A stretch of 64,000 nt of DNA, taken from NCBI RefSeq assembly GCF_000826545.1, contig NZ_CDME01000008.1:930001-994000 (forward strand), in the 5' to 3' direction. This DNA is from Kibdelosporangium sp. MJ126-NF4. GTDB lineage: Bacteria > Actinomycetota > Actinomycetes > Mycobacteriales > Pseudonocardiaceae. Below are positions 16,575 through 25,449 of the stretch, piece by piece (the first letter of the stretch is position 1; the number at the start of each line of letters is the position of its first letter). Both the position numbers and the translations under genes were made by a program. The notes below the pieces were generated by a model. That model searched no databases. It saw nothing but the letters and a program-made list of their open reading frames with translations, and was not told the origin of the DNA.

Positions 16575-17756
16575 TCATCCGCTCCAGCCCGTGTCCTTCT
16601 TCACCCACCGTTCTTTTTCGTCGGCGCCGGACACGACGCAGGTCGGGCGGGTACAGATGCCGACCTCCATGTAATTGTAGTCGGCCCAAATGGGGTTCAC
16701 GACCGCGTCGATTGCTGCGTACTTGCCCGCCACGTCGATGTACATCTGTTTCTCGCGGGCGTTGAACCAACTGCCCGCGATGTAGTTGACGGCGATGGTG
16801 TTCGACGTGCCGGGGCCTGCGGTGACGTCTACCCTGTAGTCCTTGCAGGTGTTGGTGGGGATCTTCGCGCTGCCTGTGATCGGGCCTGCGGCGGCCTGCA
16901 GGGTGTACTCCGTTTTGGTGTCACAGTTGCTGATCATGTCGGCACTGCGTGGCGCCCAGTCTGTGAGCTGGGAGATCAGGTTCTCCTTGCCCTTCCATGG
17001 CCGGGACCGCACGTCGAAGTCCAATGTCTTGACGTTGGTGAACGGGTAGAAGTAGGGGTCGGCCGGAGTCCACAGGGACCACCGGTTGTAGATGAAGATC
17101 GGCGTCTTGTCGAGCTCCAGGACCTGATAGCAGGACACGATCTTGTGGTCTCTGTCCGCGGTGTAGGTCGGGGCGAACCAACCGGTAGAGCAGCCCTCGT
17201 CACCTCGGATCAAGTTCGTGATCTGGAATGCGGCTTCGTAACCCGAACCACCCCGGACATCTGGACTCGCCGCGCCTGGGGGCGCCTGCGGCTTGCTCAT
17301 CTGGAGTTCGACCGCCAGCCCTTCGCCCTTGTTGGGGTCGGTCGACTTGCGGTGCGCGTAGAGGAGCGAATCCGGGGACCTGTCCTTGTCCCAGGCCAAG
17401 GTGATGGAGTTTCCCGGCATGACCGGGTCCGGCAACTGGGCGACCATCACCTCGCTCTCGTCGAGCAGGCGACCGTTGCGCGCAGCATCGTCGAGGTGTT
17501 CTTTGACGTGACCTTGGGTCTTCGCGTCGGAGGCCGCCACGTCACGCGCGGCCATGGATGCCTTCTTGAAGTCCTCGGACGAGAACTTCTTCTGCACTAC
17601 TTGTGAATCGGCGGACCCGGACAAAGCTGGCTCCGCCTGAGCGCTGGCGGAGAACGCCATCATCGACACAACAGCCGCACCGAGTGCGACGGTCATCCGC
17701 ATGGCTCTCCGCGGTGTTCCGCGCAGATCTTTTTGCAACGAAATTCCCCCTTGCAT
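16575..17756 (-). CDS. Large exported protein of unknown function
   Basis: A 393-residue secreted protein. The N-terminus is basic, then a hydrophobic run (VALGAAVVSMMAFSASAQA) with a likely signal-peptidase site. The mature part has no membrane helix; it contains several cysteines (for example CSTGWFAP, SCYQVLEL, CDTKTEY, CKDYRVD, CTRPTCV), suggesting disulfides, and aromatic segments such as YNRWSLWTPADPYFYPF. ATG 17756 is the first start; an alternative TTG about 21 bases further in is better spaced from a GGGGGAA and would keep the whole signal peptide. No named domain is recognised. It is divergent from the hydrolase gene. Confidence 0.65.
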   Translation of the reverse strand: MQGGISLQKDLRGTPRRAMRMTVALGAAVVSMMAFSASAQAEPALSGSADSQVVQKKFSSEDFKKASMAARDVAASDAKTQGHVKEHLDDAARNGRLLDESEVMVAQLPDPVMPGNSITLAWDKDRSPDSLLYAHRKSTDPNKGEGLAVELQMSKPQAPPGAASPDVRGGSGYEAAFQITNLIRGDEGCSTGWFAPTYTADRDHKIVSCYQVLELDKTPIFIYNRWSLWTPADPYFYPFTNVKTLDFDVRSRPWKGKENLISQLTDWAPRSADMISNCDTKTEYTLQAAAGPITGSAKIPTNTCKDYRVDVTAGPGTSNTIAVNYIAGSWFNAREKQMYIDVAGKYAAIDAVVNPIWADYNYMEVGICTRPTCVVSGADEKERWVKKDTGWSG

Positions 17757-18127
17757 GAGTCAGAGAAGAATGTCGACGCGACGACCGACGGACATGTTCA
17801 ATTTCTCCCGACAAGCCGTCAACCGCACCGTAGCACGGTGGGTCGATGGCGTATAGCAACCAAAAACCGCCGTTACGCTAACCGTGATCTTCTTTTTTGC
17901 GAAGATGCAGTTCAGGTGTCAGGTTGGGGTTGATATTGTACGATCGCCCGATTGGCAGTGGACGGTTTTCATTCCCCTGAACGGCCCGGTACGTTACGGC
18001 AGTTGGTTGAGGAGAGTCGTACCACTTGCAGAATGATATATCTCTGTTTTTGGGTGTTAGGTCGAAACTTGGCCGTGCTAAGGTCGAATCGAGAGACTCA
18101 GCCGCGTGAACCGGCGCCTCCGGGGGA
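17757..18127. promoter_or_regulatory. 371-bp divergent intergenic region
   Basis: Noncoding DNA between two divergent genes for exported proteins, so it should carry promoters for both. It is AT-richer than the genes, with runs such as TTTTTTGCG near 17890 and ATGATATATCTC near 18034. No clear -35/-10 pair or operator was identified. Confidence 0.4.
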
Positions 18128-19423
18128 GTGGGGAAATTGTCGAACGTGCAGAACCGGCGACGGTTGCGGACACGATTCATCTTCGGACTAGTCGCTGGGA
18201 TCGTCGCATCGGCCACAGTGGCCGGGCTGGTGATCTGGGGTAGGACCAACGATCCCGCGGTTCCGCCCCCGGCACGAGCGGCCCAGAAAGACGTGACTTG
18301 CGATTCTCAGAAGACCAGGGAGCCGTGCTCACAGATCGAGGTCGCCGGGCGGTTGTGGCGGTACGCGTTCCTGCCAGCAGAGACGAAGACTGCGGAGACC
18401 GTGCTCCTGGACTTCGGCGGGCCGGGGCTCTCCGCTTTGTCGGGTTCAGCGGGTATCAGCGTCTTCCGATCGACCTATCCACGGCTGGCGCAGCGCTATA
18501 ACGTCCTGGCCATCGAGGAGCCTTGGGTGACCGAACCTGTCCCGGACGAATGCGGAAAGACCCAGACGGCCTATTACTTGGCTTTCCGCAACGGGACCGG
18601 GGCCGGCACCGACGAGGGCTTGGCCGTCGCGCGCACCTGCGGACTGTCCGACCATCGGCAACGTTGGGGATTCGACGCTGAGTCGTACCGGAGTGTCGTT
18701 GCCGCCATCAACCGGGAGCACGGCACCCGGCTCAGCGGTTTCATCGGCCACTCCTGGGGTTCGGTGCGTCTGGCCTATCTCGGCGGCGACGCCGTGGTCT
18801 GGTCCATCCTGCTCAGACCGTTTCCTGTCGGCGTTGGCGCGGACAGGCTGATCGAGGCGAGAACGAACGCGATCAACGGCGCGATCGGCGCGGTCACGCC
18901 GATCGCCCCAGGTCAGGTCCGGGACAGGTCGTTGGAGGTGACGGCCTTCGATCAACTGTCCGCGGTCGTCGACCTCGGATACGTTTCGAGCCAGTCTTAC
19001 GACAGCACCGCGGAAGCGGTGTACAGCGGTGCGCGGAAAGAACAGATTGGCAAGCTGTCTGACGCGTTGTGGGGACGATACGGCACGGATTTCCTCTCAC
19101 CGGGAAACCTCGCGCAGTTCCAAGAAGTCTGCTCTGTTGTGGGAGCGAGCTCACGTCGGGTCAGTACCATCACCTCACCCAGCGATGTTCTACTTGCGAG
19201 ACACGCCCCGTGTGGCGAAATGCGCAGGCAGGAGCTTTCCGCAACGACCGCGTCGAAGGCTTGCGTCGTCACGTCGAAGCGTGATTCGGTGGCACCGGAC
19301 GCATTGGTCCGGGAGGTGTACGGTAAAACGGCGGACGGGGTAAGGTTCGTCGTATCCGAGGAAAGGTCGCACTCGTCATTCGACGGTATCGAGGCCTGTC
19401 TGTCCATGCCGGGAGTCCTCTGA
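18128..19423 (+). CDS. Membrane-anchored alpha/beta hydrolase (proline iminopeptidase-like)
   Basis: A 431-residue protein with an N-terminal signal anchor (FIFGLVAGIVASATVAGLVIW) and an extracytoplasmic alpha/beta-hydrolase fold. The nucleophile elbow is GHSWGS at about residue 205, the GGPG motif (LLDFGGPGLS) supplies the oxyanion hole as in proline iminopeptidases, and the catalytic His is probably in EERSHSSFDG near the C-terminus. The start is uncertain: GTG 18128 follows CGGGGGA very closely, and TTG 18137 or GTG 18146 would also keep the anchor. Substrate unknown. Confidence 0.72.
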   Translation: MGKLSNVQNRRRLRTRFIFGLVAGIVASATVAGLVIWGRTNDPAVPPPARAAQKDVTCDSQKTREPCSQIEVAGRLWRYAFLPAETKTAETVLLDFGGPGLSALSGSAGISVFRSTYPRLAQRYNVLAIEEPWVTEPVPDECGKTQTAYYLAFRNGTGAGTDEGLAVARTCGLSDHRQRWGFDAESYRSVVAAINREHGTRLSGFIGHSWGSVRLAYLGGDAVVWSILLRPFPVGVGADRLIEARTNAINGAIGAVTPIAPGQVRDRSLEVTAFDQLSAVVDLGYVSSQSYDSTAEAVYSGARKEQIGKLSDALWGRYGTDFLSPGNLAQFQEVCSVVGASSRRVSTITSPSDVLLARHAPCGEMRRQELSATTASKACVVTSKRDSVAPDALVREVYGKTADGVRFVVSEERSHSSFDGIEACLSMPGVL

Positions 19424-19460
19424 CGGTCAGAGTTCTCCGGCGTGTCTAAAAGAGGAGAAC

Positions 19461-20189
19461 GTGCTGATGGCGGTAGCCGACGTGATCGGAGCACTTCTTC
19501 TGATCATTCCCATAACGGGTTTGGTGTTCGGGGTCAGGAGGGCGGCAACCCGCCCACGAACAGCCCTGCTGTTCAGCCTCGGCTGCGCTGTCGTCCTGGT
19601 CTCGTGGCTCGTCACGCTGCTGAACAGAATCGGTGCCTGGCGGACAGATGGGGCGCCGGAGAACCTTCTCGAGAAGGCGTTCGCCGTCGTTCCGGAGCTG
19701 GTCCTGATCGCAGGTCCGATCGGTGTCGCCTTCGTGCTCGTCGCCTTCGTGCTGGAAACCCGTGCCGCAGCGGCGTTAGCTGACGCTGCTTCGCGCCCGA
19801 GGTTATGGCTGCGCCCCTGGTTGCACGTGGCCGCGGCAGCGGCCGCGTTCGTCCCGATGAGTCTGCTCGTCGCACTGGTTCCGGTCGGGGATGCCTCACC
19901 CACACTCGTTCGCGGGACTGCGGTGCACGTCAGCGACACAACGCCGACCTTCGTGTTCCTGCCTGACGGTGTCGTCGGCGGAATCGAGAAGGGGAGCACC
20001 TATCCACTGGACAACCCGATGTGGGTTGACAGCACACTGCAGAAGCACATGGGTGGCAGGCCGGAGTGTTTGTCGCTCTCCGGCGACACTGACCGTCGCG
20101 TGGAGTTGGCCTTCGTGGATGTGCATGGCAACTACGATGCGGGATTCGGCAATCTTCGCCTGCTGCTGTCGGTCCGTTGCCTCGACTGA
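19461..20189 (+). CDS. Membrane protein of unknown function
   Basis: A 242-residue protein with four hydrophobic helices in the first 145 residues (about 8-25, 35-55, 78-100, 115-140) and an extracytoplasmic C-terminal domain with two cysteines (PECLSL and VRCLD). GAGGAG at 19452-19457 suggests GTG 19461 or, with better spacing, ATG 19467. It follows the hydrolase by 37 bp and is probably co-transcribed. Not recognised. Confidence 0.65.
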   Translation: MLMAVADVIGALLLIIPITGLVFGVRRAATRPRTALLFSLGCAVVLVSWLVTLLNRIGAWRTDGAPENLLEKAFAVVPELVLIAGPIGVAFVLVAFVLETRAAAALADAASRPRLWLRPWLHVAAAAAAFVPMSLLVALVPVGDASPTLVRGTAVHVSDTTPTFVFLPDGVVGGIEKGSTYPLDNPMWVDSTLQKHMGGRPECLSLSGDTDRRVELAFVDVHGNYDAGFGNLRLLLSVRCLD

Positions 20190-20297
20190 GTGCTCCTCGT
20201 CTTCGTCTGGGGCGTTGATTTGATAGGACCACCTTCATAGCCGGTTCCGCGACTCGCCCCGCATCACCCCCGGCCGTGTCGCTTGTGCCGCACCTGA

Positions 20298-21329
20298 TCA
20301 GGCGGTGTCGCGAATGCGGTAGTCCGGAAGAGGGGGAGGTGTCGGGCAGGGAGGCGCGACGTCTTGTCTGGTGGCGGTGGGCTGCTCGGCCGGTGACAGT
20401 AGGGTGTCTGGTGTCGGGAGATGCGGCCACAGAGTGGCGAGTTCGACGAGACCAGCACGTCCGGTCTGTGTGCCGCCGACCCGTAGCCATCGCGCCTCTG
20501 CGGCGTCGAGCGGATCGCGCGCCGCGCCGGCGTGTGTGGTCGCTATTGGTACCTGGTGGGGCCGCCGCACCCCTTCCAGCGCGTCGAGGAGAGCTCGTCG
20601 GGCTGTGGCTTCGCGTTGGGCGGTTGGAAACCACATCAGGATCGGGGTGGTGATCCCGGTTGCGTCCGCGAGCCGCTCGTATCGGGTGAGCTTGCCTGCC
20701 AAACGAGCAAGCCGTTCGGTGCCGAAGTCGAATTCCATGAACCATTCGACGTCGTGTCCAGCTTCGTGCCATCGGCCGTAGCCGTCCGGGGTGATGATGT
20801 CGCCCCAATGCCGTCCGCAGCGCGCTGCCGACCACCACGTTGTCAGCCGGCCTGGGGCGTCGGGTTGCCGTGACCGGCGCACAAGGGAGGTGAACAACCC
20901 GTTGCATCCCACGAGGTGTGCCAGTTGAAGTGAGTAGGCGCGCCCGATCTCGCGTTCTCGGTTGTAGTTCAGGGCGCTGGGGTCGATGCCTTCCTCGTGT
21001 GCCAGCAGGGTCGCGCCCACACTATCCAGGATGTAGTGCATGGGGTGTGTGCCAGCGTCGCGGTGCGGGCGGAAACGGTGCACCACACCCCACTTGTACA
21101 GGTTGAGCAGACGCAGGTTGGCCGCGCGCTGGCTGGGATAGGCCAGGTCGATGATCTGGTGAGTGGTGAAAACCTTATGCTCGAACAGCATCCGGGCCAG
21201 CCAGCGGTCTCGTGGTGTGAGATGGTGAGCCAACCACGCGTGATGCTCGGCTGAGTTGCGCGCACGCGGCAACGGACGCACAGGGCGATGTCCTCGTAGA
21301 CCACGTTGCGGTGTCGGATTCTTGGCCAT
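20298..21329 (-). CDS. Replication-relaxation family protein
   Basis: A 343-residue protein resembling the replication-relaxation (Rep-relax) family of plasmids and conjugative elements. The N-terminal winged-helix region (LTPRDRWLARMLFEHKVFTTHQIIDLAYPSQRAANLRLLNLYKWGVVHRF) is typical, followed by a mixed domain with HYILDSVGATLLA and a conserved EWFMEFDFGTERLARLAGKLTRYE segment. The C-terminus is a proline-rich tail. It is the last gene of the conjugation operon, after the VirD4 gene. It may recognise the transfer or replication origin; biochemical nicking is not established from sequence. Confidence 0.72.
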   Translation of the reverse strand: MAKNPTPQRGLRGHRPVRPLPRARNSAEHHAWLAHHLTPRDRWLARMLFEHKVFTTHQIIDLAYPSQRAANLRLLNLYKWGVVHRFRPHRDAGTHPMHYILDSVGATLLAHEEGIDPSALNYNREREIGRAYSLQLAHLVGCNGLFTSLVRRSRQPDAPGRLTTWWSAARCGRHWGDIITPDGYGRWHEAGHDVEWFMEFDFGTERLARLAGKLTRYERLADATGITTPILMWFPTAQREATARRALLDALEGVRRPHQVPIATTHAGAARDPLDAAEARWLRVGGTQTGRAGLVELATLWPHLPTPDTLLSPAEQPTATRQDVAPPCPTPPPLPDYRIRDTA

Positions 21330-21359
21330 GGTGAAGATTTGCCTTCCGTGCAGGCGAGG

Positions 21360-23840
21360 TTATGCAGCGCGGCGTGGATCGTGCATTGTCGCTTCCGGCT
21401 CAGGGGCGGCGGTGTTGCTGGCTTTGGGTGGCTGGGTGTTGTTGGCAGCGAGTCGCCGGATCTGCTTGGCACGTCCAGGAATCGGGGGTTGCAGCTTTTC
21501 CGTGATGGCGGTGAATGCTGGTGAGTTTTCGCTGTTTCGTACTAGCCGTGCTGCGACGTGGAACCGGCCGAGATTCGCCAAGTCATGCTCGGACAGGTGA
21601 GGCTCGAAGTGCCGCGCGGCCCGTCGGGCATCTTCTGGGCTGACGCTGAAGAAGATCTTATTCCTTGCGTTGGCGCTGATGCCCTCTTCCAAGTCGCGGG
21701 GAAGTTTGAGAAGGAAGTGATGGCCGAGCGTCAGCCGCATCTTATATGCGCGAGATTCGGCGAGCATGTCGTCGACGGCGTAGGGCATGTTCATGAAGTT
21801 CTGGAACTCGTCGATGACCAGCCCGCAGTCTTTGCGGGCATCCGGGGAGATGCGGCTGCGACGGGTTGCGGCCTGCCACGTGCTGGCGACCACGATGGAG
21901 CCAAGCAGGTGAACAGTGTCGGTGCTGAGCGTTCCCTTCGCCAGGCGTACCAGGCAAATGCCACCGTCGAGAACGTTGTCCATGGTGATGGTGGACTTGC
22001 CTCCGGCGAGTGTGGCGCGCACGAAGGGACGCAGCAGAAGACCACGAAGCTTGTTCATCAAGGGAGCCGCTACTTGAGCGCGTGTGGCGTCGGACAGTTC
22101 GTCGTACCACTTCCAGAACCCGGTGAGGATCTCGTCGTTGATCTGTCCCATGGCACGTTGCCGGAATGACGAGTTGGTCAGCAGTCTGGGGAGGTCCATC
22201 AGCGTGGGTACACCGGGTAGGGCGCGCAGGGTGAGCAGGCCGGAACGGAGCAGGTCGTCGGTGCGTGGTCCCCAACTGGAGGAATAGACGCGGGAGAAGA
22301 TGCTGACGAGGTTGTCGACGGTGCTGGCGACATCCTCGCCTTCCAACGGGTTGAGCACCGGCGGGCGCGATGGGCTGTCGGAATCAAGCAGCACGACACG
22401 ATCGCCTGCGCGAGCGGGCAGCCGCGCGAGGATGTCCTCAACCAGGTCGCCTTTGGGGTCGATCACCACGACCCCGCGACCGGCGTCAGCGTCGTCCAGC
22501 ACCATTCTCGCCATCAGTTCACTCTTGCCGCTGCCGGTCGGTCCCAGAATGTGCACGTGGTGCCGGGCATCGGCCACGCGCAGGCCGACGGGACGGGACT
22601 GGCCGGTGTTCGCGAGGCCGATCGGGATGACGTCAGGGCCGGTGCTGGCGATGCCAGGCGGCGGCGCCACCGCTTTCGCTCCGGCACGCTGAAGGCCTGG
22701 GGTTGCCTGGTCTATGGGAAGGTGGGCCAGGGCGCTCAGTTCCGGCACGGACAGCAGATCACCCCGCCACAGCCGCCGGTGCGCGAGCGTTGCTGACGGT
22801 CGCAGGAGGCGTCGACGGCGGTAGAAGTTGTAGTCGCTGAATCCCGCGGTGGCAGCCGCGATCGCGTGCGCACGGCCACGCAAGGTTTGCCGGGCCTGAC
22901 GTCGTTTGTTCCTCGTAGCGTTGTCCGGTGTCATGGTGCTGACGGCGTACCGGATGGCGGTGTCGAAGGGGTTGTTGCGTTGCTTGGCCACGATCGCGCG
23001 GTCGTGTGCCGCGTATTCCAGAACGCCTTGGGGATCCCACGCGGGAGTGGTCCGTGAGGGCACGGGCCGGGGTGCGGGTGGTGTGGCGGTCAGCCGGTCG
23101 ACTAGGCGGACGAGCGCGCTGCTGGACCGGCCAGCGCGAATGTGGCGGGCCGCGCGCCAGGCCTTGGTCGTTCGGTGGCCGGTGGCAGGCCGGGCAAGGA
23201 CTTGGATGACCGCATGTTCGTTACGTCCCAACCCCACGAGCGCACCGAGTAGTGGACGGAGCGGGTCGGTTGCGAAGTCAGTGCGGATGGGCACGGCTTC
23301 GTGACGCGCCAGTTGGAGGTATCCGCCGATGGCGTGCAGGCGGTGGCCAGTCGGCGCGGTAGCGGGCAATGGGCGGGTGGCTGGTTCGGTCGTGGTGTGC
23401 GCGCCGGGCCAGGCTGCTTCGATAGCGCGATTGATCATGCCGGGCGGTACCACTCCGGGGACCCAGATCGTGATGGTGACTCCGTCGTGGGTGAAGCGGT
23501 ATTCGAACGCGAGGTGGGGCTGGCCACCGAGGTAGCGCTGCCACCATGGACGCAGGAGGCCGACCATGTTGGACCACAACGTGATCGCGCCGGACAGTTC
23601 GACGGACGGCGGTGGCAGCACGCTGACCACGCGTGCTCCGTGTGCCATTCGACAATGTTGTAGGCGTCTCCACAGCCATCGGACTGTGACAGTTGCGGTA
23701 GCCACAACGGCGACGGTGATAGCGGCAGTGGGTGCCCAGTGGACGAGCCACGCGCCGATCCTGTCGAGCATGGCGCGAGCTGCCTCGCCTGGCCCAGCGA
23801 CATGGACGGCCCAGAGCGGCCTTGGGGTGGGTGCTTGCAT
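21360..23840 (-). CDS. VirD4/TraG-type coupling ATPase
   Basis: Type IV coupling protein of 826 residues that would deliver the DNA substrate to the transfer channel. Membrane helix at about 33-55; a long N-terminal region; Walker A (GPTGSGKS) at about 431 followed by VVVIDPKGDLVEDIL; Walker B (LVIDEFQNF) at about 668. The arrangement matches the actinobacterial T4SS group rather than the single TraB/FtsK of classic Streptomyces elements. ATG 23840 is chosen because it begins a sensible N-terminus; the frame is open further upstream but overlaps the NlpC/P60 gene. A C-terminal low-complexity tail follows the ATPase. Confidence 0.88.
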   Translation of the reverse strand: MQAPTPRPLWAVHVAGPGEAARAMLDRIGAWLVHWAPTAAITVAVVATATVTVRWLWRRLQHCRMAHGARVVSVLPPPSVELSGAITLWSNMVGLLRPWWQRYLGGQPHLAFEYRFTHDGVTITIWVPGVVPPGMINRAIEAAWPGAHTTTEPATRPLPATAPTGHRLHAIGGYLQLARHEAVPIRTDFATDPLRPLLGALVGLGRNEHAVIQVLARPATGHRTTKAWRAARHIRAGRSSSALVRLVDRLTATPPAPRPVPSRTTPAWDPQGVLEYAAHDRAIVAKQRNNPFDTAIRYAVSTMTPDNATRNKRRQARQTLRGRAHAIAAATAGFSDYNFYRRRRLLRPSATLAHRRLWRGDLLSVPELSALAHLPIDQATPGLQRAGAKAVAPPPGIASTGPDVIPIGLANTGQSRPVGLRVADARHHVHILGPTGSGKSELMARMVLDDADAGRGVVVIDPKGDLVEDILARLPARAGDRVVLLDSDSPSRPPVLNPLEGEDVASTVDNLVSIFSRVYSSSWGPRTDDLLRSGLLTLRALPGVPTLMDLPRLLTNSSFRQRAMGQINDEILTGFWKWYDELSDATRAQVAAPLMNKLRGLLLRPFVRATLAGGKSTITMDNVLDGGICLVRLAKGTLSTDTVHLLGSIVVASTWQAATRRSRISPDARKDCGLVIDEFQNFMNMPYAVDDMLAESRAYKMRLTLGHHFLLKLPRDLEEGISANARNKIFFSVSPEDARRAARHFEPHLSEHDLANLGRFHVAARLVRNSENSPAFTAITEKLQPPIPGRAKQIRRLAANNTQPPKASNTAAPEPEATMHDPRRAA

Positions 23841-23866
23841 GACTACGTCCTCGTGTTGACTGCGGG

Positions 23867-24847
23867 TCAGTCCCGGGTGTGCAGGGGTGCTCGCACTCGA
23901 ATGGACTGCGGCATCAGTTCGTTCTCGGCAGGGGCAAGTCTCACGGGTCTGATGTGGACGGGCACGCCGGTCTGCTGGGCTTCGATGATGGTGCCGTCTC
24001 CTAGATACATCGCGACGTGGTGGATCCCGGCCGTGGTTCCGTCGTAGCTCCAGAACAACAGATCGCCGCGCGCTGCTTGGGCGACTGGGGCGGGATCGCC
24101 GTTGTGCCATTGCTCTCGGCTGGTCCGGTTGAGAGTGACTCCGGCTGACTCCCATGCTCGCAGCATTAGTCCTGAGCAGTCGTAGGCGTCTGGTCCTGTG
24201 GCGCCCCACTGGTACGGCTTGCCGAGTTGTTCGGTGGCGAAGCGGATGGCTTGTTCCACCTCAGGGCCGCCGGGGGCGACGCAGGTGACGGCACCGCCAT
24301 GCTGCTGCACGAGTTCGGCCGCGAGTTGTGCCCATTGCTGGTAGGCGTACGGGAAGGCGCTGCGTTGCACGGATTGTGCGGCTTCCCACAACGGCATTTG
24401 TTGCCAGCCGGGTACTTCCAGAAGCCGGATGTAGAACTTGGTGGAGGCGTATCGGGGATCCAAAATCTGTTCGCGGGTTCCCCAGCCCATGCTCGGGCGT
24501 TGTTGGAACAGGCCGAGCGAGTCCCGGTCGCCATACTCGAGGTTACGCAGCCGGGATTCCTGCATGGCGGTCGCGACGGCGATCTGGTGTCCATAGACGG
24601 GCACACTCAGCTGTTGTCCGACTTGGATGATCAGTGCGGCGTTACCTCGTTGCTCCTCGGTCAGGTGGGCAGCAGCCACCGGGCCAGTGCTGTCACTGGG
24701 CTGTTCCAGCGGGCGACAGCTGCCGCTGGCGGCGGTGCCGAGGGCGATAGTGGTGCTGGTTGTCATCGACGTGAGCACGACGATCAGTCCGCCGACCAGA
24801 ACGACAACGAGGAAGGTGATGGTAAGCCAGAGACGCATCGGGCTCAC
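23867..24847 (-). CDS. Two-domain peptidoglycan hydrolase (transglycosylase + NlpC/P60)
   Basis: A 326-residue cell-wall enzyme that would open the peptidoglycan for the transfer apparatus. A signal anchor (residues about 6-30) is followed by a lytic-transglycosylase-like domain (AVATAMQESRLRNLEYGDRDSLGLFQQRP, the Glu of QESRL being the likely catalyst) and an NlpC/P60 endopeptidase with Cys in YDCSGL (about 222), His in GIHHVAMYLGDG (about 273) and a third polar residue in EAQQTG. The same domain pair occurs in the CwlT hydrolase of ICEBs1. The GTG start overlaps the upstream stop (GTGA). Confidence 0.88.
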   Translation of the reverse strand: MSPMRLWLTITFLVVVLVGGLIVVLTSMTTSTTIALGTAASGSCRPLEQPSDSTGPVAAAHLTEEQRGNAALIIQVGQQLSVPVYGHQIAVATAMQESRLRNLEYGDRDSLGLFQQRPSMGWGTREQILDPRYASTKFYIRLLEVPGWQQMPLWEAAQSVQRSAFPYAYQQWAQLAAELVQQHGGAVTCVAPGGPEVEQAIRFATEQLGKPYQWGATGPDAYDCSGLMLRAWESAGVTLNRTSREQWHNGDPAPVAQAARGDLLFWSYDGTTAGIHHVAMYLGDGTIIEAQQTGVPVHIRPVRLAPAENELMPQSIRVRAPLHTRD

Positions 24848-25449
24848 CTCACTGGCCGGACGTCTGCGACGCGCCAGTCACCGCTGCCGCTGATGTCCTG
24901 TAGCCCGATCGCGACGACCATGGTGTCCAACGCGATGGTTACTTCGGCGCTGCGCCCGTTCCCGCGGACGAGGCTGGCCGAGCCGGTGACCGCGGAGGCG
25001 GATACCTGGGCTGGTGTGGCGGCTGGCAGCGTGGTGGCGCGGAACTCGTCGGTGCACAGTGGAGCAATACGGGCTCTCCAGAGCTCCGGGTCTTGTTTGC
25101 TCACCCAGGCGTCGGCGAATCGCAGACCCACGACTGTGGGATCGCCGACCATGCTCGGCTGCGGAGCCGCCGCTGCTGTCGAGCGCAATCCGCTGGCCGA
25201 GGCGGTGCCCACGGGCGACTGAGTCCCGGCCGTGGATGCCGGGGATCCGGTTGCAGGGCTCGTTGAGGTGGCCGAAGTCGGAGTTGCTGGGGCAGGTGCG
25301 GGACCTGCGGCCGTGACGACGACGGTCGCGCCGACGCCGAGCGCGGCAAGGACGGCGAATGATCCGAGCAGGCGACGTGGTGAGTACAGGGGCCAGGTGG
25401 CGAGGTTGCGGAGGGCGGCGTGGCGGCCGTGGTCAGATCGGATCGGCAT
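24844..25449 (-). CDS. Membrane-anchored conjugation protein (TcpC/VirB8 position)
   Basis: A 201-residue protein: cytoplasmic N-terminus, one membrane helix at about 29-48, a Thr/Ala/Ser/Pro linker to about residue 100, then a compact domain containing VGLRFADAWVSKQDPELWRARI, similar in layout to the NTF2-like domain of TcpC/VirB8 proteins that scaffold the channel outside the membrane. Family membership is inferred from architecture and operon position. It overlaps VirB6-like and hydrolase genes at both ends. Confidence 0.6.
   Translation of the reverse strand: MPIRSDHGRHAALRNLATWPLYSPRRLLGSFAVLAALGVGATVVVTAAGPAPAPATPTSATSTSPATGSPASTAGTQSPVGTASASGLRSTAAAAPQPSMVGDPTVVGLRFADAWVSKQDPELWRARIAPLCTDEFRATTLPAATPAQVSASAVTGSASLVRGNGRSAEVTIALDTMVVAIGLQDISGSGDWRVADVRPVR

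Noticed and set aside
16515..17606. Long plus-strand open frame opposite the exported-protein gene
   Set aside because: The minus-strand gene has a signal peptide and natural composition; this is an antisense shadow of a GC-rich gene.
20240..20290. CCCCCGG stretch as a possible left copy of the tRNA attachment sequence
   Set aside because: Only seven consecutive bases match the tRNA 3' end, which is expected by chance in this GC-rich DNA.
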